A DNA stretch of 6,268 bases. Origin: an uncultured Bryobacteraceae bacterium. Its GTDB lineage: Bacteria > Acidobacteriota > Terriglobia > Bryobacterales > Bryobacteraceae. The stretch covers positions 1-6,268 of the forward strand of contig CAKZVG010000341.1 in assembly GCA_937921835.1 (NCBI GenBank), read 5' to 3'. The notes beneath the pieces are model-generated. The model searched no databases. It saw nothing but the letters and a program-made list of their open reading frames with translations, and was not told the origin of the DNA. The translations under genes were made by a program, and so were the position numbers. Below, in pieces: positions 1 through 5,881 of this stretch; the stretch's first letter is position 1, and every line of letters starts with the position of its first letter.

Positions 1-1099
1 GGCTCGCCGGGATGATGTTGTTCGGAAATGGCTGGCGCGTCGTGGGGTCGCTCACCGGGATGAGCCGGTTGTTGAGATCGAGCGTCCGCGAAAAGTCGCC
101 CGCGCGCTCCAGGGCGGTGGGAACCGTCAGTTGCCCCAGCGCGGTGGGGACCTTCAGCGGCCAGAACTCCTGCGACCAGAAGAAGAACAGCTTGTCGCGG
201 TCCTTGTTGAACTTGCCCGGGATGAACACCGGCCCGCCGGCGTTGTAGTTCCAGGTGTCGTAGCGGTAGCGCGGCTTCTTGGCGCCCAGGCGGTTGTTGA
301 AGAAGTTGTTGGCGTTGAGCCTTTCGTTGCGCTTGAAGTACGAGGCCAGTCCGTGGAAGTCCTTGCCGCCCGACTTGCTGATGATGTTCACGGTCGCGCC
401 CGAGGATCGCCCGTATTCGGCCTGATAGTTGGAGAGCAGCACCCGCATCTCGGCCACCGCATCCTGCCCCAGCATGACCACGGTGTTGAAGTTGTTGCCC
501 ATCGGGTTGACCACCATGCCGTCGACCGTCACCGAGTTCGTCTCGCGTCGGTTGCCCTGCACGTAGATGTCGAAATTGCGGTCGATCTTCTCTTCCCGGT
601 TCTGGAGATCCACCACCCCGGGCAGCAGTTGCAGCAGCGACATCGGGTTGCGCCCGCGGATCATGAGGTTCTCAAGCTGGCTGCCGGTCACGCTTCCGGC
701 GCGTTCGGCGCTGGCGGTTTGCACCGCCACGCCCTGCGAGCGCACCGTGACGGTCTCGGTCACCGCGCCCACCTCCAGCGCCAGCCGCCCAACCGGGAGC
801 ACTTCGTTCGCCGCCAGGACGATACCGCTCTTCTCGACCTTCTTGAAGCCGGGCGCCGAAACCGTGATCGAGTACTCGCCCGGCTGAAGGCCGCCGAAGC
901 GGAACGCGCCGCGCTCGTCCGAGGCGGTCTCGCGTTGCGCGCCCGTCGCCGCCTGCGTCAGTTGCACCGAGGCGCCGGCAACGGCGAGGTCGCTCGGATC
1001 CACCACCGATCCCACGATCGATCCTGTAATCGTCTGCCCGTGGCACGCCGCGGCCAAAGCCAGACCGGCGAACAAAGCGAAAGCAACACGACCCCTCAT
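1..1099 (-). CDS. TonB-dependent outer-membrane receptor, Oar-like, with N-terminal carboxypeptidase-regulatory domain (3' end cut by window)
   Basis: The first 366 codons are visible; the stop lies beyond the left edge. The protein starts MRGRVAFALFAGLALAAA, a basic then hydrophobic Sec signal peptide of about 18-21 residues. Residues about 23-108 form a carboxypeptidase-regulatory-like beta domain (TGSIVGSVVDPS, then DERGAFRFGGLQPGEYSITV). Residues about 125-240 form the TonB plug (RGRNPMSLLQLLPGV, VQGNRRETNSVTVDGM, YQAEYGRSSGATVNIISKSG), and the beta-barrel begins after that. The segments FFFWSQEFWP, PTALERAGDFS and PFPNNIIPAS are typical of the large acidobacterial Oar-like receptors, usually around 1,000 residues or more, so roughly two thirds is missing. 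The family imports bulky ligands across the outer membrane using TonB energy; the substrate cannot be read here. The ATG is fixed by an ideal AGGAGG six bases upstream and by the signal peptide. A Cys at residue 19 after Ala-Ala-Ala is only weakly lipobox-like. The gene has its own upstream promoter. Confidence 0.93.
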   Translation of the reverse strand, partial: MRGRVAFALFAGLALAAACHGQTITGSIVGSVVDPSDLAVAGASVQLTQAATGAQRETASDERGAFRFGGLQPGEYSITVSAPGFKKVEKSGIVLAANEVLPVGRLALEVGAVTETVTVRSQGVAVQTASAERAGSVTGSQLENLMIRGRNPMSLLQLLPGVVDLQNREEKIDRNFDIYVQGNRRETNSVTVDGMVVNPMGNNFNTVVMLGQDAVAEMRVLLSNYQAEYGRSSGATVNIISKSGGKDFHGLASYFKRNERLNANNFFNNRLGAKKPRYRYDTWNYNAGGPVFIPGKFNKDRDKLFFFWSQEFWPLKVPTALGQLTVPTALERAGDFSRTLDLNNRLIPVSDPTTRQPFPNNIIPAS

Positions 1100-1105
1100 C
1101 GCGAA

Positions 1106-1111
1106 CCTCCT
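1106..1111 (-). promoter_or_regulatory. Ribosome binding site of the TonB-dependent receptor
   Basis: Reads AGGAGG on the minus strand, six bases before the ATG at 1099. It is the only textbook Shine-Dalgarno in the window with good spacing, and it fixes the receptor start. Confidence 0.85.
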
Positions 1112-1132
1112 GGAAGCCCGGCCCGGGCGTCC
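1112..1132 (-). promoter_or_regulatory. GC-rich hairpin in the receptor 5' leader, abutting the Shine-Dalgarno
   Basis: In the mRNA sense, GCCCG-GGC-CGGGC forms a perfect 5-bp stem with a 3-base loop (1116-1128). It is extended by GGA/TCC pairing outside a single C/T mismatch. It ends immediately before the AGGAGG, so it could modulate ribosome access to this leader. With such high GC it may also be chance; no known riboswitch fold was recognised. Confidence 0.3.
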
Positions 1133-1167
1133 GCGCGCAACCTGGCCTCCCCAAGCCAACCACACGA

Positions 1168-1196
1168 TTTCTAACTCAGATGGGATCTGGTGTCAA
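1168..1196 (-). promoter_or_regulatory. Sigma-70 type promoter of the TonB-dependent receptor gene
   Basis: The minus strand carries a perfect -35 hexamer TTGACA (1191-1196), a 17-base spacer (1174-1190) and a -10 hexamer TAGAAA (1168-1173, two mismatches from TATAAT). It lies in the 131-bp gap between the aldolase stop and the receptor start. Transcription would begin near 1161 and give a leader of about 60 bases containing the hairpin and the Shine-Dalgarno. The optimal spacing and perfect -35 in a GC-rich background make chance less likely. The start site itself is inferred. Confidence 0.7.
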
Positions 1197-1230
1197 GTGC
1201 GCCGGACGCGCCTCTGGGCTGCCTGCCGCG

Positions 1231-1899
1231 CTACTTTGCCGCCGCCTTCATCTCCGCGCGCGCCCTGGCGATCACTTCCAGATACTGCCGCGCGCGCTGC
1301 TCGAAGACCTCATAGCGGCCTTCGGCGATGGTCCTGGCGTCCACCAGTTCGCTGCCCACGGCCACCGCGCAGGCGCCGGCCTTGAGGAACTCGCCGGCGG
1401 TTTCCAGGTTCACGCCGCCGGTCGGGATCATCTCGATCTGCGGAAACGGGCCTTTGAGCGCCTTGATGTACTTCGGTCCGCCGACGTTGCCGCAGGGAAA
1501 CACCTTCACCAGGTCGGCGCCCGCTTCCCAGGCGGTGAGCACCTCGGTGGGGGTCAGCGCGCCCGGGCAGATCACCTTGCTGTAGCGGCGCGCCATCTCG
1601 ATGGTGGCGGTCTTGAGACTGGGGGTGACCAGAAACTCCGCCCCGGCCAGCAGGCACGCGCGGGCGGTTTCTGGATCGAGCACCGTCCCGGCGCCCAGGA
1701 CGAGTTGATCGCCGAACTTGTCCGCCACCTTTTCGAGCGCGCGGATGGCGCCGGGCACCGTCATGGTGATCTCGGCCGCCCGGATCCCGCCGCTGTGGAT
1801 GGCGTCGACGGCCCGGATGGCGCTCTCGGCGCTGCTGGTCCGCACGATGGGCACGATACCTACATCCCGGATAAAAGACAGAATTGTCTGCTTGTTCAT
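1231..1899 (-). CDS. eda: KDPG / KDPGal-family aldolase (2-keto-3-deoxy-6-phosphogluconate aldolase type)
   Basis: A 222-residue class I aldolase of the Eda/DgoA family, which cleaves 2-keto-3-deoxy-6-phosphogluconate or the galactonate epimer to pyruvate and glyceraldehyde-3-phosphate, and often 4-hydroxy-2-oxoglutarate too. It is cytosolic, belonging to Entner-Doudoroff or sugar-acid catabolism. Visible motifs: VGIVPIVR at 13-20; the catalytic Glu43 in AEITMTVPGA; GAGTV at 69-73 with the pyruvate-binding Thr72; the Schiff-base Lys132 in DLVKVFPC; the phosphate-binding PTGGV at 159-163; and VAVGSELV near 179-186. Length is normal for the family. The ATG at 1899 is the only start that keeps strand beta-1 complete. 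GGGAG lies only two bases before it, unusually close for a Shine-Dalgarno. It lies 32 bp behind the response regulator and is probably co-transcribed with it. Which epimer is preferred cannot be told from sequence. Confidence 0.92.
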   Translation of the reverse strand: MNKQTILSFIRDVGIVPIVRTSSAESAIRAVDAIHSGGIRAAEITMTVPGAIRALEKVADKFGDQLVLGAGTVLDPETARACLLAGAEFLVTPSLKTATIEMARRYSKVICPGALTPTEVLTAWEAGADLVKVFPCGNVGGPKYIKALKGPFPQIEMIPTGGVNLETAGEFLKAGACAVAVGSELVDARTIAEGRYEVFEQRARQYLEVIARARAEMKAAAK

Positions 1900-1913
1900 T
1901 TCTCCCGATTCTA
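1900..1913 (-). promoter_or_regulatory. TAGAATCGGGAGAA element in front of eda (candidate -10/discriminator or ribosome binding site)
   Basis: The minus strand reads TAGAAT (1908-1913), C, then GGGAGAA directly before the ATG. Thirteen of its 14 positions match the element before the response regulator. TAGAAT is one mismatch from the sigma-70 -10 consensus and is followed one base later by GGGA, which resembles a favourable discriminator. No -35 is visible at 16-18 bp, so any promoter would be weak or activator-dependent. The GGGAG may instead serve as a poorly spaced Shine-Dalgarno. Function is inferred. Confidence 0.4.
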
Positions 1914-1931
1914 ACCCAAGGCCGGCGGAGC

Positions 1932-3347
1932 TTAGGCGCCGGCGCCCTTCCCGGCGGCGTCGTATTCCTTCAGCTTGTTGAACAAGGTCTTCAGGCTGAT
2001 TCCCAGGATCTCGGCCGCCCGGGTTTTGTTGTTCCTGGTGTGGCGGAGCGTGAGTTGGATGAGGGCCTTCTCCGCCTCGTCCACGGTGATGCCCACCGGC
2101 AGGGTCACGAAATCGCGCTCGTCAGCCGGATGGGCGTGAATCAATACTGGCGTACCGAAAGCGGCGGGCAGCTTCGCCGCCGTGATCGAACCTTCCCCGG
2201 TCAGGATCACCGCCCGTTCCAGCACGTTCCGCAGCTCGCGCACGTTGCCCGGCCAGGGATGCCGGCGGAACAGGGCCATCACCTCGGGATGCACCTCCGC
2301 CACCCGGCAGCCGTGCTTGCGGTTGAGGTCTTGCAGGAGCGCCTCGGTCAGTGCGGGCAGGTCTTCCAGCCGCTGCCGCAGCGGCGGCAGCGGGATGTGG
2401 ATCACCGCCAGGCGGTAGTACAGATCCTCGCGGAACTGGGCCTTGCGCAGCGATTCCTCGATGGTTTTGTTCGTCGAAGCGATCACCCGGACATCCACCG
2501 CCACCTCGTGCCTGCCTCCCAGCCGGCGGACCCGGGAATCCTCGAGCACCCGCAGCAGCTTGGCCTGCGTCGCCACCGGCATCTCGCCGATTTCGTCGAG
2601 CAGAAGCGTGCCGTGCTGCGCCAGCTCGAAACACCCGGCGCGCCGCTCGACCGCGCCCGTGAACGCTCCCTTCTCGTGCCCGAAGAGTTCGCTCTCCATC
2701 AGCGTCTCCGGCAGCGCGGCGCAGTTGATGGCCACGAAAGGACCGTTCCGCCGGGGGCTCAGTTCGTGAATGGCCCGCGCCACCAGTTCCTTTCCCGTGC
2801 CGCTCTCGCCCGTGACCAGAACCGGAACCGTGCTCGGCGCCACCTGCCGGATCAGCGAGAAGACCTGCTGCATGGCCGGCGCCGACCCCACCAATTCTCC
2901 CAGAATCCCCTGGTAGCTCAACTGTCGCCGCAGCCTTTCCGCCTGCTCCCTGAGGCGGCACTGCGACGCCGCGCGCGCCAGCAGCGCGCGCAACGCGCTC
3001 GGCTCGATCGGCTTCTCCAGGAACCAGAAAGCGCCCAGCTCATGCATCGCGGCCACGGCGGTTTCGATGTTACCGAACGCCGTCAGGACGATGGCCGGGA
3101 TCTGGCTGCCGCGCGCGCCCAGCCGGCGCAACAGTTCGAAGCCGTCCACCCGCGGCATCATGAGGTCCGTCACCAGCACCTGGATGGGCAGCGCGCCGTT
3201 CAGCCGGTCCAGCGCCTCCTGCCCGTCGGCCGCCGTCTCGGCCTCGTAACCCCACGATCCCACCATACTGGCCAGCCCGGAGCGCTCAAGCTGCTCGTCG
3301 TCGACGATCAGCACCCGGGTTTTGGCCGGCGGTCCCGCGTCCATCAT
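1932..3347 (-). CDS. NtrC-family sigma-54-dependent response regulator (receiver, AAA+, Fis-type HTH)
   Basis: A 471-residue cytoplasmic transcription activator of two-component type. The receiver domain (about 10-125) has acidic pocket Asp16/Asp17, phosphoacceptor Asp61 in VTDLMMP, Thr89 and Lys112. After a charged linker, the AAA+ domain (about 152-383) has Walker A GESGTGKE (180-187), the sigma-54-contacting GAFTGA loop (227-232), Walker B GTLLLDE ending at Glu252, sensor I STN (291-293), the QFREDLYYRL arginine region (304-313) and WPGNVREL (365-372). The C-terminus (422-464) is a Fis-like helix-turn-helix, NKTRAAEILGISLKTLFNKL. All motifs needed for activity are intact, so it should be phosphorylated by a histidine kinase and open sigma-54 promoters. 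No kinase lies in the window, and no -24/-12 promoter was seen in the gaps. Two ATGs follow each other; the second (3344) is seven bases from GGGAG and may be the better start. The target genes are unknown. Confidence 0.95.
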   Translation of the reverse strand: MMDAGPPAKTRVLIVDDEQLERSGLASMVGSWGYEAETAADGQEALDRLNGALPIQVLVTDLMMPRVDGFELLRRLGARGSQIPAIVLTAFGNIETAVAAMHELGAFWFLEKPIEPSALRALLARAASQCRLREQAERLRRQLSYQGILGELVGSAPAMQQVFSLIRQVAPSTVPVLVTGESGTGKELVARAIHELSPRRNGPFVAINCAALPETLMESELFGHEKGAFTGAVERRAGCFELAQHGTLLLDEIGEMPVATQAKLLRVLEDSRVRRLGGRHEVAVDVRVIASTNKTIEESLRKAQFREDLYYRLAVIHIPLPPLRQRLEDLPALTEALLQDLNRKHGCRVAEVHPEVMALFRRHPWPGNVRELRNVLERAVILTGEGSITAAKLPAAFGTPVLIHAHPADERDFVTLPVGITVDEAEKALIQLTLRHTRNNKTRAAEILGISLKTLFNKLKEYDAAGKGAGA

Positions 3348-3349
3348 CG

Positions 3350-3363
3350 TTCTCCCTATTCTA
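3350..3363 (-). promoter_or_regulatory. TAGAATAGGGAGAA element in front of the response regulator (candidate -10/discriminator or ribosome binding site)
   Basis: The minus strand reads TAGAAT (3358-3363), A, then GGGAGAA, with the first ATG two bases further on. It matches the element in front of eda at 13 of 14 positions. The GGGAG at 3352-3356 is four bases from the first ATG and seven from the second, so it works as a Shine-Dalgarno for the second. TAGAAT also fits a -10 box, in which case the message would be nearly leaderless. No -35 hexamer is visible. Confidence 0.4.
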
Positions 3364-3387
3364 GATCCACGGCCGCGCGCGGGGATC
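3364..3387 (-). repeat. Inverted repeat in the leader region of the response regulator
   Basis: The outer arms GATCC (3364-3368) and GGATC (3383-3387) pair. Inside them the 10-base palindrome CCGCGCGCGG (3373-3382) can fold back on itself, with a 4-base bulge on one side. It lies just upstream of the TAGAAT element, so it could be an RNA hairpin or a dyad-symmetric protein site. GC bias makes chance plausible. Confidence 0.25.
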
Positions 3388-3398
3388 CCGGCTGGCGC

Positions 3399-3434
3399 GC
3401 GGCGCCGCCATCTCGCGCGCGAGCCCGGCGCCGC
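3399..3434 (-). terminator. Strong GC-rich hairpin downstream of mutS2 (possible terminator without U-tract)
   Basis: Nine consecutive base pairs join 3399-3407 to 3426-3434 (core GGCGCC on both arms). A small internal loop follows, then the perfect 12-base palindrome CTCGCGCGCGAG (3412-3423). In the mRNA the stem begins 17 bases after the mutS2 stop codon, where a terminator would sit. No run of U follows it, so it is not a canonical intrinsic terminator. It could be an atypical GC-rich terminator, a 3' stabilising hairpin or an attenuator before the regulator gene. Confidence 0.4.
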
Positions 3435-3451
3435 CCCAACCGCACGCGTAC

Positions 3452-5881
3452 TCAGTTCTCTTTCATCTCGACGATGGTGGCGCCCGCGCCGCCTTCACTG
3501 GGCGGCGCCGGGTAGAACTTCTCGACGTGCGGGTGGGAGGCGAGCAACCCGGCGATGGTCTTCTTGAGGATTCCCATCCCGTGCCCGTGCACGATGCGCA
3601 CCCGGTCGGTGGAGGCCAGCGCGGCGTCGTCCAGGAACTTGTCCACCGCGTCCAGGGCTTCCGCAGCGCGCTGTCCGATGACGTTGATTTCGCGGTAGGT
3701 GACGTTGCAGCGGGGACCCGCCGCCAGCGTCACGTTCCGCGGCAGGCGCGCGCCCTGCCCCTGTTCGGGGAGCACTTCGAGCACATCGTCCTCGGAGACC
3801 TGCATCTTCAGGAAGCCGGCTTCCACCTCGATCATCCCGTGCGCCAGCCGGCGCCGCACGCGCGCCGGCTCCCGGACGTCGCGCAGGCGCACGCGCGCGC
3901 CCTCGGCGAGGCGTGGCCTGGCGGCGTCGAGTTCGTTGCGCCGGGCGTCTTCCCGGGTCGAGAGGATGGTGGTCTCCATCTCCTCGCGGAACTCGCGCTT
4001 GGCGCGGGCCACCTTCCGCTGCGCCTGTTCGGCCGCCTTGCGCTGCGCGGCGGTTTGGAGAATGCCGCCGATGGTCTCGCGCGCCTGCGCGTCGAACTTC
4101 TCCATCAGCAGATCACAGCGGCGTTCGAGCTCCTTGATCTTGGCCGACTCGCGCTCGGCCCAGTCGCGTCCCACGGCCTTTTCGCGCGCGGCCAGGGCGG
4201 CCCGCTGCTCTTCGAGCGCGCGCCGCTCCGCCGCCAGCGAGTCCAACCGCTCATGCAGTTCGCGCAGGAAGGCCGCCACGTCGCGTTCGCTCGACGACAT
4301 GCGCCGGCGGGCCTCCTGGATGAGTTCCGGCGGCATCCCGAGCCGGGCGGCGATGTCGAGTCCGGCGGACTTGCCCGGCGCCCCCAGACGCAGCACATAG
4401 GTCGGTTCGAGCGTGGCCTCGTCGAAGCCCATCGAGCCATTCAGCACGCCCGGCGTCCCGGCGCCGTACACCTTCAGCGCCATCAGGTGCGTGGAGGCCA
4501 GCGTAAATGCGCCCGCCGCGCGAAAGCGGTCCAGGATCGCGATGCCCAGCGCGCCGCCTTCCTCGGGGTCGGTGGCGCGTCCCAATTCGTCCAGCAGAAC
4601 CAGCGAATCCGGCGTCACCATCTCCACCATGTCGCGGATGCGCGTGATGTGCGCCGAGAACGTGCTCAAGCTGGCTTGAATCGACTGCTGGTCGCCGATA
4701 TCGGCCAGCACCTGCCCGAACAGCGGGAACACCGCTTCGGCGGCCGGCACGGGCAGTCCCGAGTGCGCCATCAGCGCCAGCAGTCCGGCGGTCTTGAGCG
4801 CCACCGTCTTGCCGCCGGTGTTGGGGCCGCTGACCAGCAGCGTGCGCGCGCCTTCCTCCAGCGCCAGCGAAATCGGCACCGGCTTGCGGCGTTGCCGGCG
4901 GAGCACGTCCTCGAGCAGCGGGTGGCGGGCTTCCTTGAGCGCCAGGCGGCGGGCCTCCGGGGGAGAGAACCTGGGGATCACGCAGTCGAATTCCTGGCCG
5001 AAGCGCGCGCGGGCGAAGACCCACTCGAGCTGTCCCATTGCCTGGAAGGTCTGGGTAATGGACTCGGCGTAGTCGCGAATCCGGTGCGTGAGGTCGAGCA
5101 GGATGCGATGGACTTCGCGCAGTTCCTCCTCGGCCATCCGCACCAGTTCGTTGTTCAGGTGGATGGTTTCAAACGGCTCGACAAAAAGCGTGTGGCCGCT
5201 CGCACTGGCGCCGTGGACCACTCCCTCCACGCGGCGCTGCATGCCGGCCACAACCGGAACGACGAAACGCTCGTTCCGGATGGCGACGAAGTCCTCCTGC
5301 AACACTCCGTCCTCGCGGTGCGCGCGCAGGAAGCGTTCGAGCGATTCCTGGATAAGCTGGCGCTGCTTGTCGATCTCGCGGCGGATGCGGCCGAGCGCCA
5401 CGCTGGCGTGGTCGGCAACCGTCCCGTCGGGCAGGATCTTGCCCGCCAGTTCTCGCAGCAGCGGCCGGAATTCGCCAATTTGCGCGGCGCGCGCGGCCAG
5501 CAGCGGAAAGCGTCCGCCGGCCGCGGTCAGCAACATACGGACGTCGCAGGCGCGGTCGAGCAGTTCGGTGAGTTCGAGAATCTGCCGCGCTTCCAGCGAC
5601 GAGCCCTCGATGCGCAGCGTGCGTACCGCGGCGCCGGGGTCGGGGAGTTCGTCGAAGCGGATGCGGATGGCCGCCCCGCGCGCGGCCGGCTGCGGCTGGG
5701 CGGCCGCCTTCAGGTACTCCATCGCCTCGCCGGTCTCGGCCAGCGCGGCTTCCAGCAGCCCGCGATCGGAGACCGGCTCCAGCGCTTCGAGCGCGGCGCG
5801 GCCGAGTGGACTCGCCACGTAGCGGCCCAGCAGTTTCTTGAGCGCGCCGAACTCGAGCAGGTCGTCGCCCGGATACCTCAT
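3452..5881 (-). CDS. mutS2: MutS2 family ATPase with C-terminal Smr domain
   Basis: An 809-residue, full-length MutS2, cytosolic and dimeric in the family. MutS2 lacks the mismatch-recognition domain of MutS. It is tied to suppression of recombination in some species and, in Bacillus, to sensing and splitting collided ribosomes. The core/lever region spans about 1-335. The ABC-type ATPase has Walker A GPNTGGKT (352-359), signature region DIGDQQSIQASLSTFSAH (394-411), Walker B LVLLDELGRATDPEEG with Asp431/Glu432, and STH (463-465). Residues about 520-650 are a charged Glu/Arg/Ala coiled coil, followed by a KOW-like beta segment (about 657-705). The Smr domain (about 729-808) has HGHGMG (765-770) and the usual ending EGGAGATIVEM, but its nuclease motif LDLRG reads INVIG (732-736). 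The ATG overlaps the preceding NUDIX stop as ATGA, and no Shine-Dalgarno is visible, which suggests translational coupling. The ATPase looks fully functional. Confidence 0.96.
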   Translation of the reverse strand: MRYPGDDLLEFGALKKLLGRYVASPLGRAALEALEPVSDRGLLEAALAETGEAMEYLKAAAQPQPAARGAAIRIRFDELPDPGAAVRTLRIEGSSLEARQILELTELLDRACDVRMLLTAAGGRFPLLAARAAQIGEFRPLLRELAGKILPDGTVADHASVALGRIRREIDKQRQLIQESLERFLRAHREDGVLQEDFVAIRNERFVVPVVAGMQRRVEGVVHGASASGHTLFVEPFETIHLNNELVRMAEEELREVHRILLDLTHRIRDYAESITQTFQAMGQLEWVFARARFGQEFDCVIPRFSPPEARRLALKEARHPLLEDVLRRQRRKPVPISLALEEGARTLLVSGPNTGGKTVALKTAGLLALMAHSGLPVPAAEAVFPLFGQVLADIGDQQSIQASLSTFSAHITRIRDMVEMVTPDSLVLLDELGRATDPEEGGALGIAILDRFRAAGAFTLASTHLMALKVYGAGTPGVLNGSMGFDEATLEPTYVLRLGAPGKSAGLDIAARLGMPPELIQEARRRMSSSERDVAAFLRELHERLDSLAAERRALEEQRAALAAREKAVGRDWAERESAKIKELERRCDLLMEKFDAQARETIGGILQTAAQRKAAEQAQRKVARAKREFREEMETTILSTREDARRNELDAARPRLAEGARVRLRDVREPARVRRRLAHGMIEVEAGFLKMQVSEDDVLEVLPEQGQGARLPRNVTLAAGPRCNVTYREINVIGQRAAEALDAVDKFLDDAALASTDRVRIVHGHGMGILKKTIAGLLASHPHVEKFYPAPPSEGGAGATIVEMKEN

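Noticed and set aside
1040..1060. Cys19 of the receptor as a lipoprotein cleavage site.
   Set aside because: The preceding Ala-Ala-Ala lacks the usual Leu/Val/Ile at -3, and receptors of this family are Sec-exported barrel proteins, not lipoproteins.
131..1174. A 347-codon plus-strand frame, and a minus-strand frame at 672-1163, over the receptor region.
   Set aside because: Both are out of frame with the receptor, whose translation shows a signal peptide, carboxypeptidase-regulatory domain and plug. Their products are His/Arg-rich without motifs.
1759..1773. The aldolase lacks the Arg that E. coli Eda has four residues after the catalytic Glu (Thr47 here).
   Set aside because: From memory, the active Thermotoga maritima KDPG aldolase has a similar EIT-x-TVP stretch and an Arg after the first strand, as here (Arg20). 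This looks like a subfamily trait, not a defect.
3348..3451. A search for a sigma-54 -24/-12 promoter (TGGCAC-N5-TTGC) in front of the regulator and in the other gaps.
   Set aside because: No match with the needed GG/GC spacing was found. TGGCACG at 1041 lies inside the receptor gene on the other strand and lacks the -12 half.
1884..3515. A 543-codon plus-strand open frame opposite the response regulator.
   Set aside because: It is a shadow of the well-supported NtrC-type gene, with low-complexity composition and no domain.
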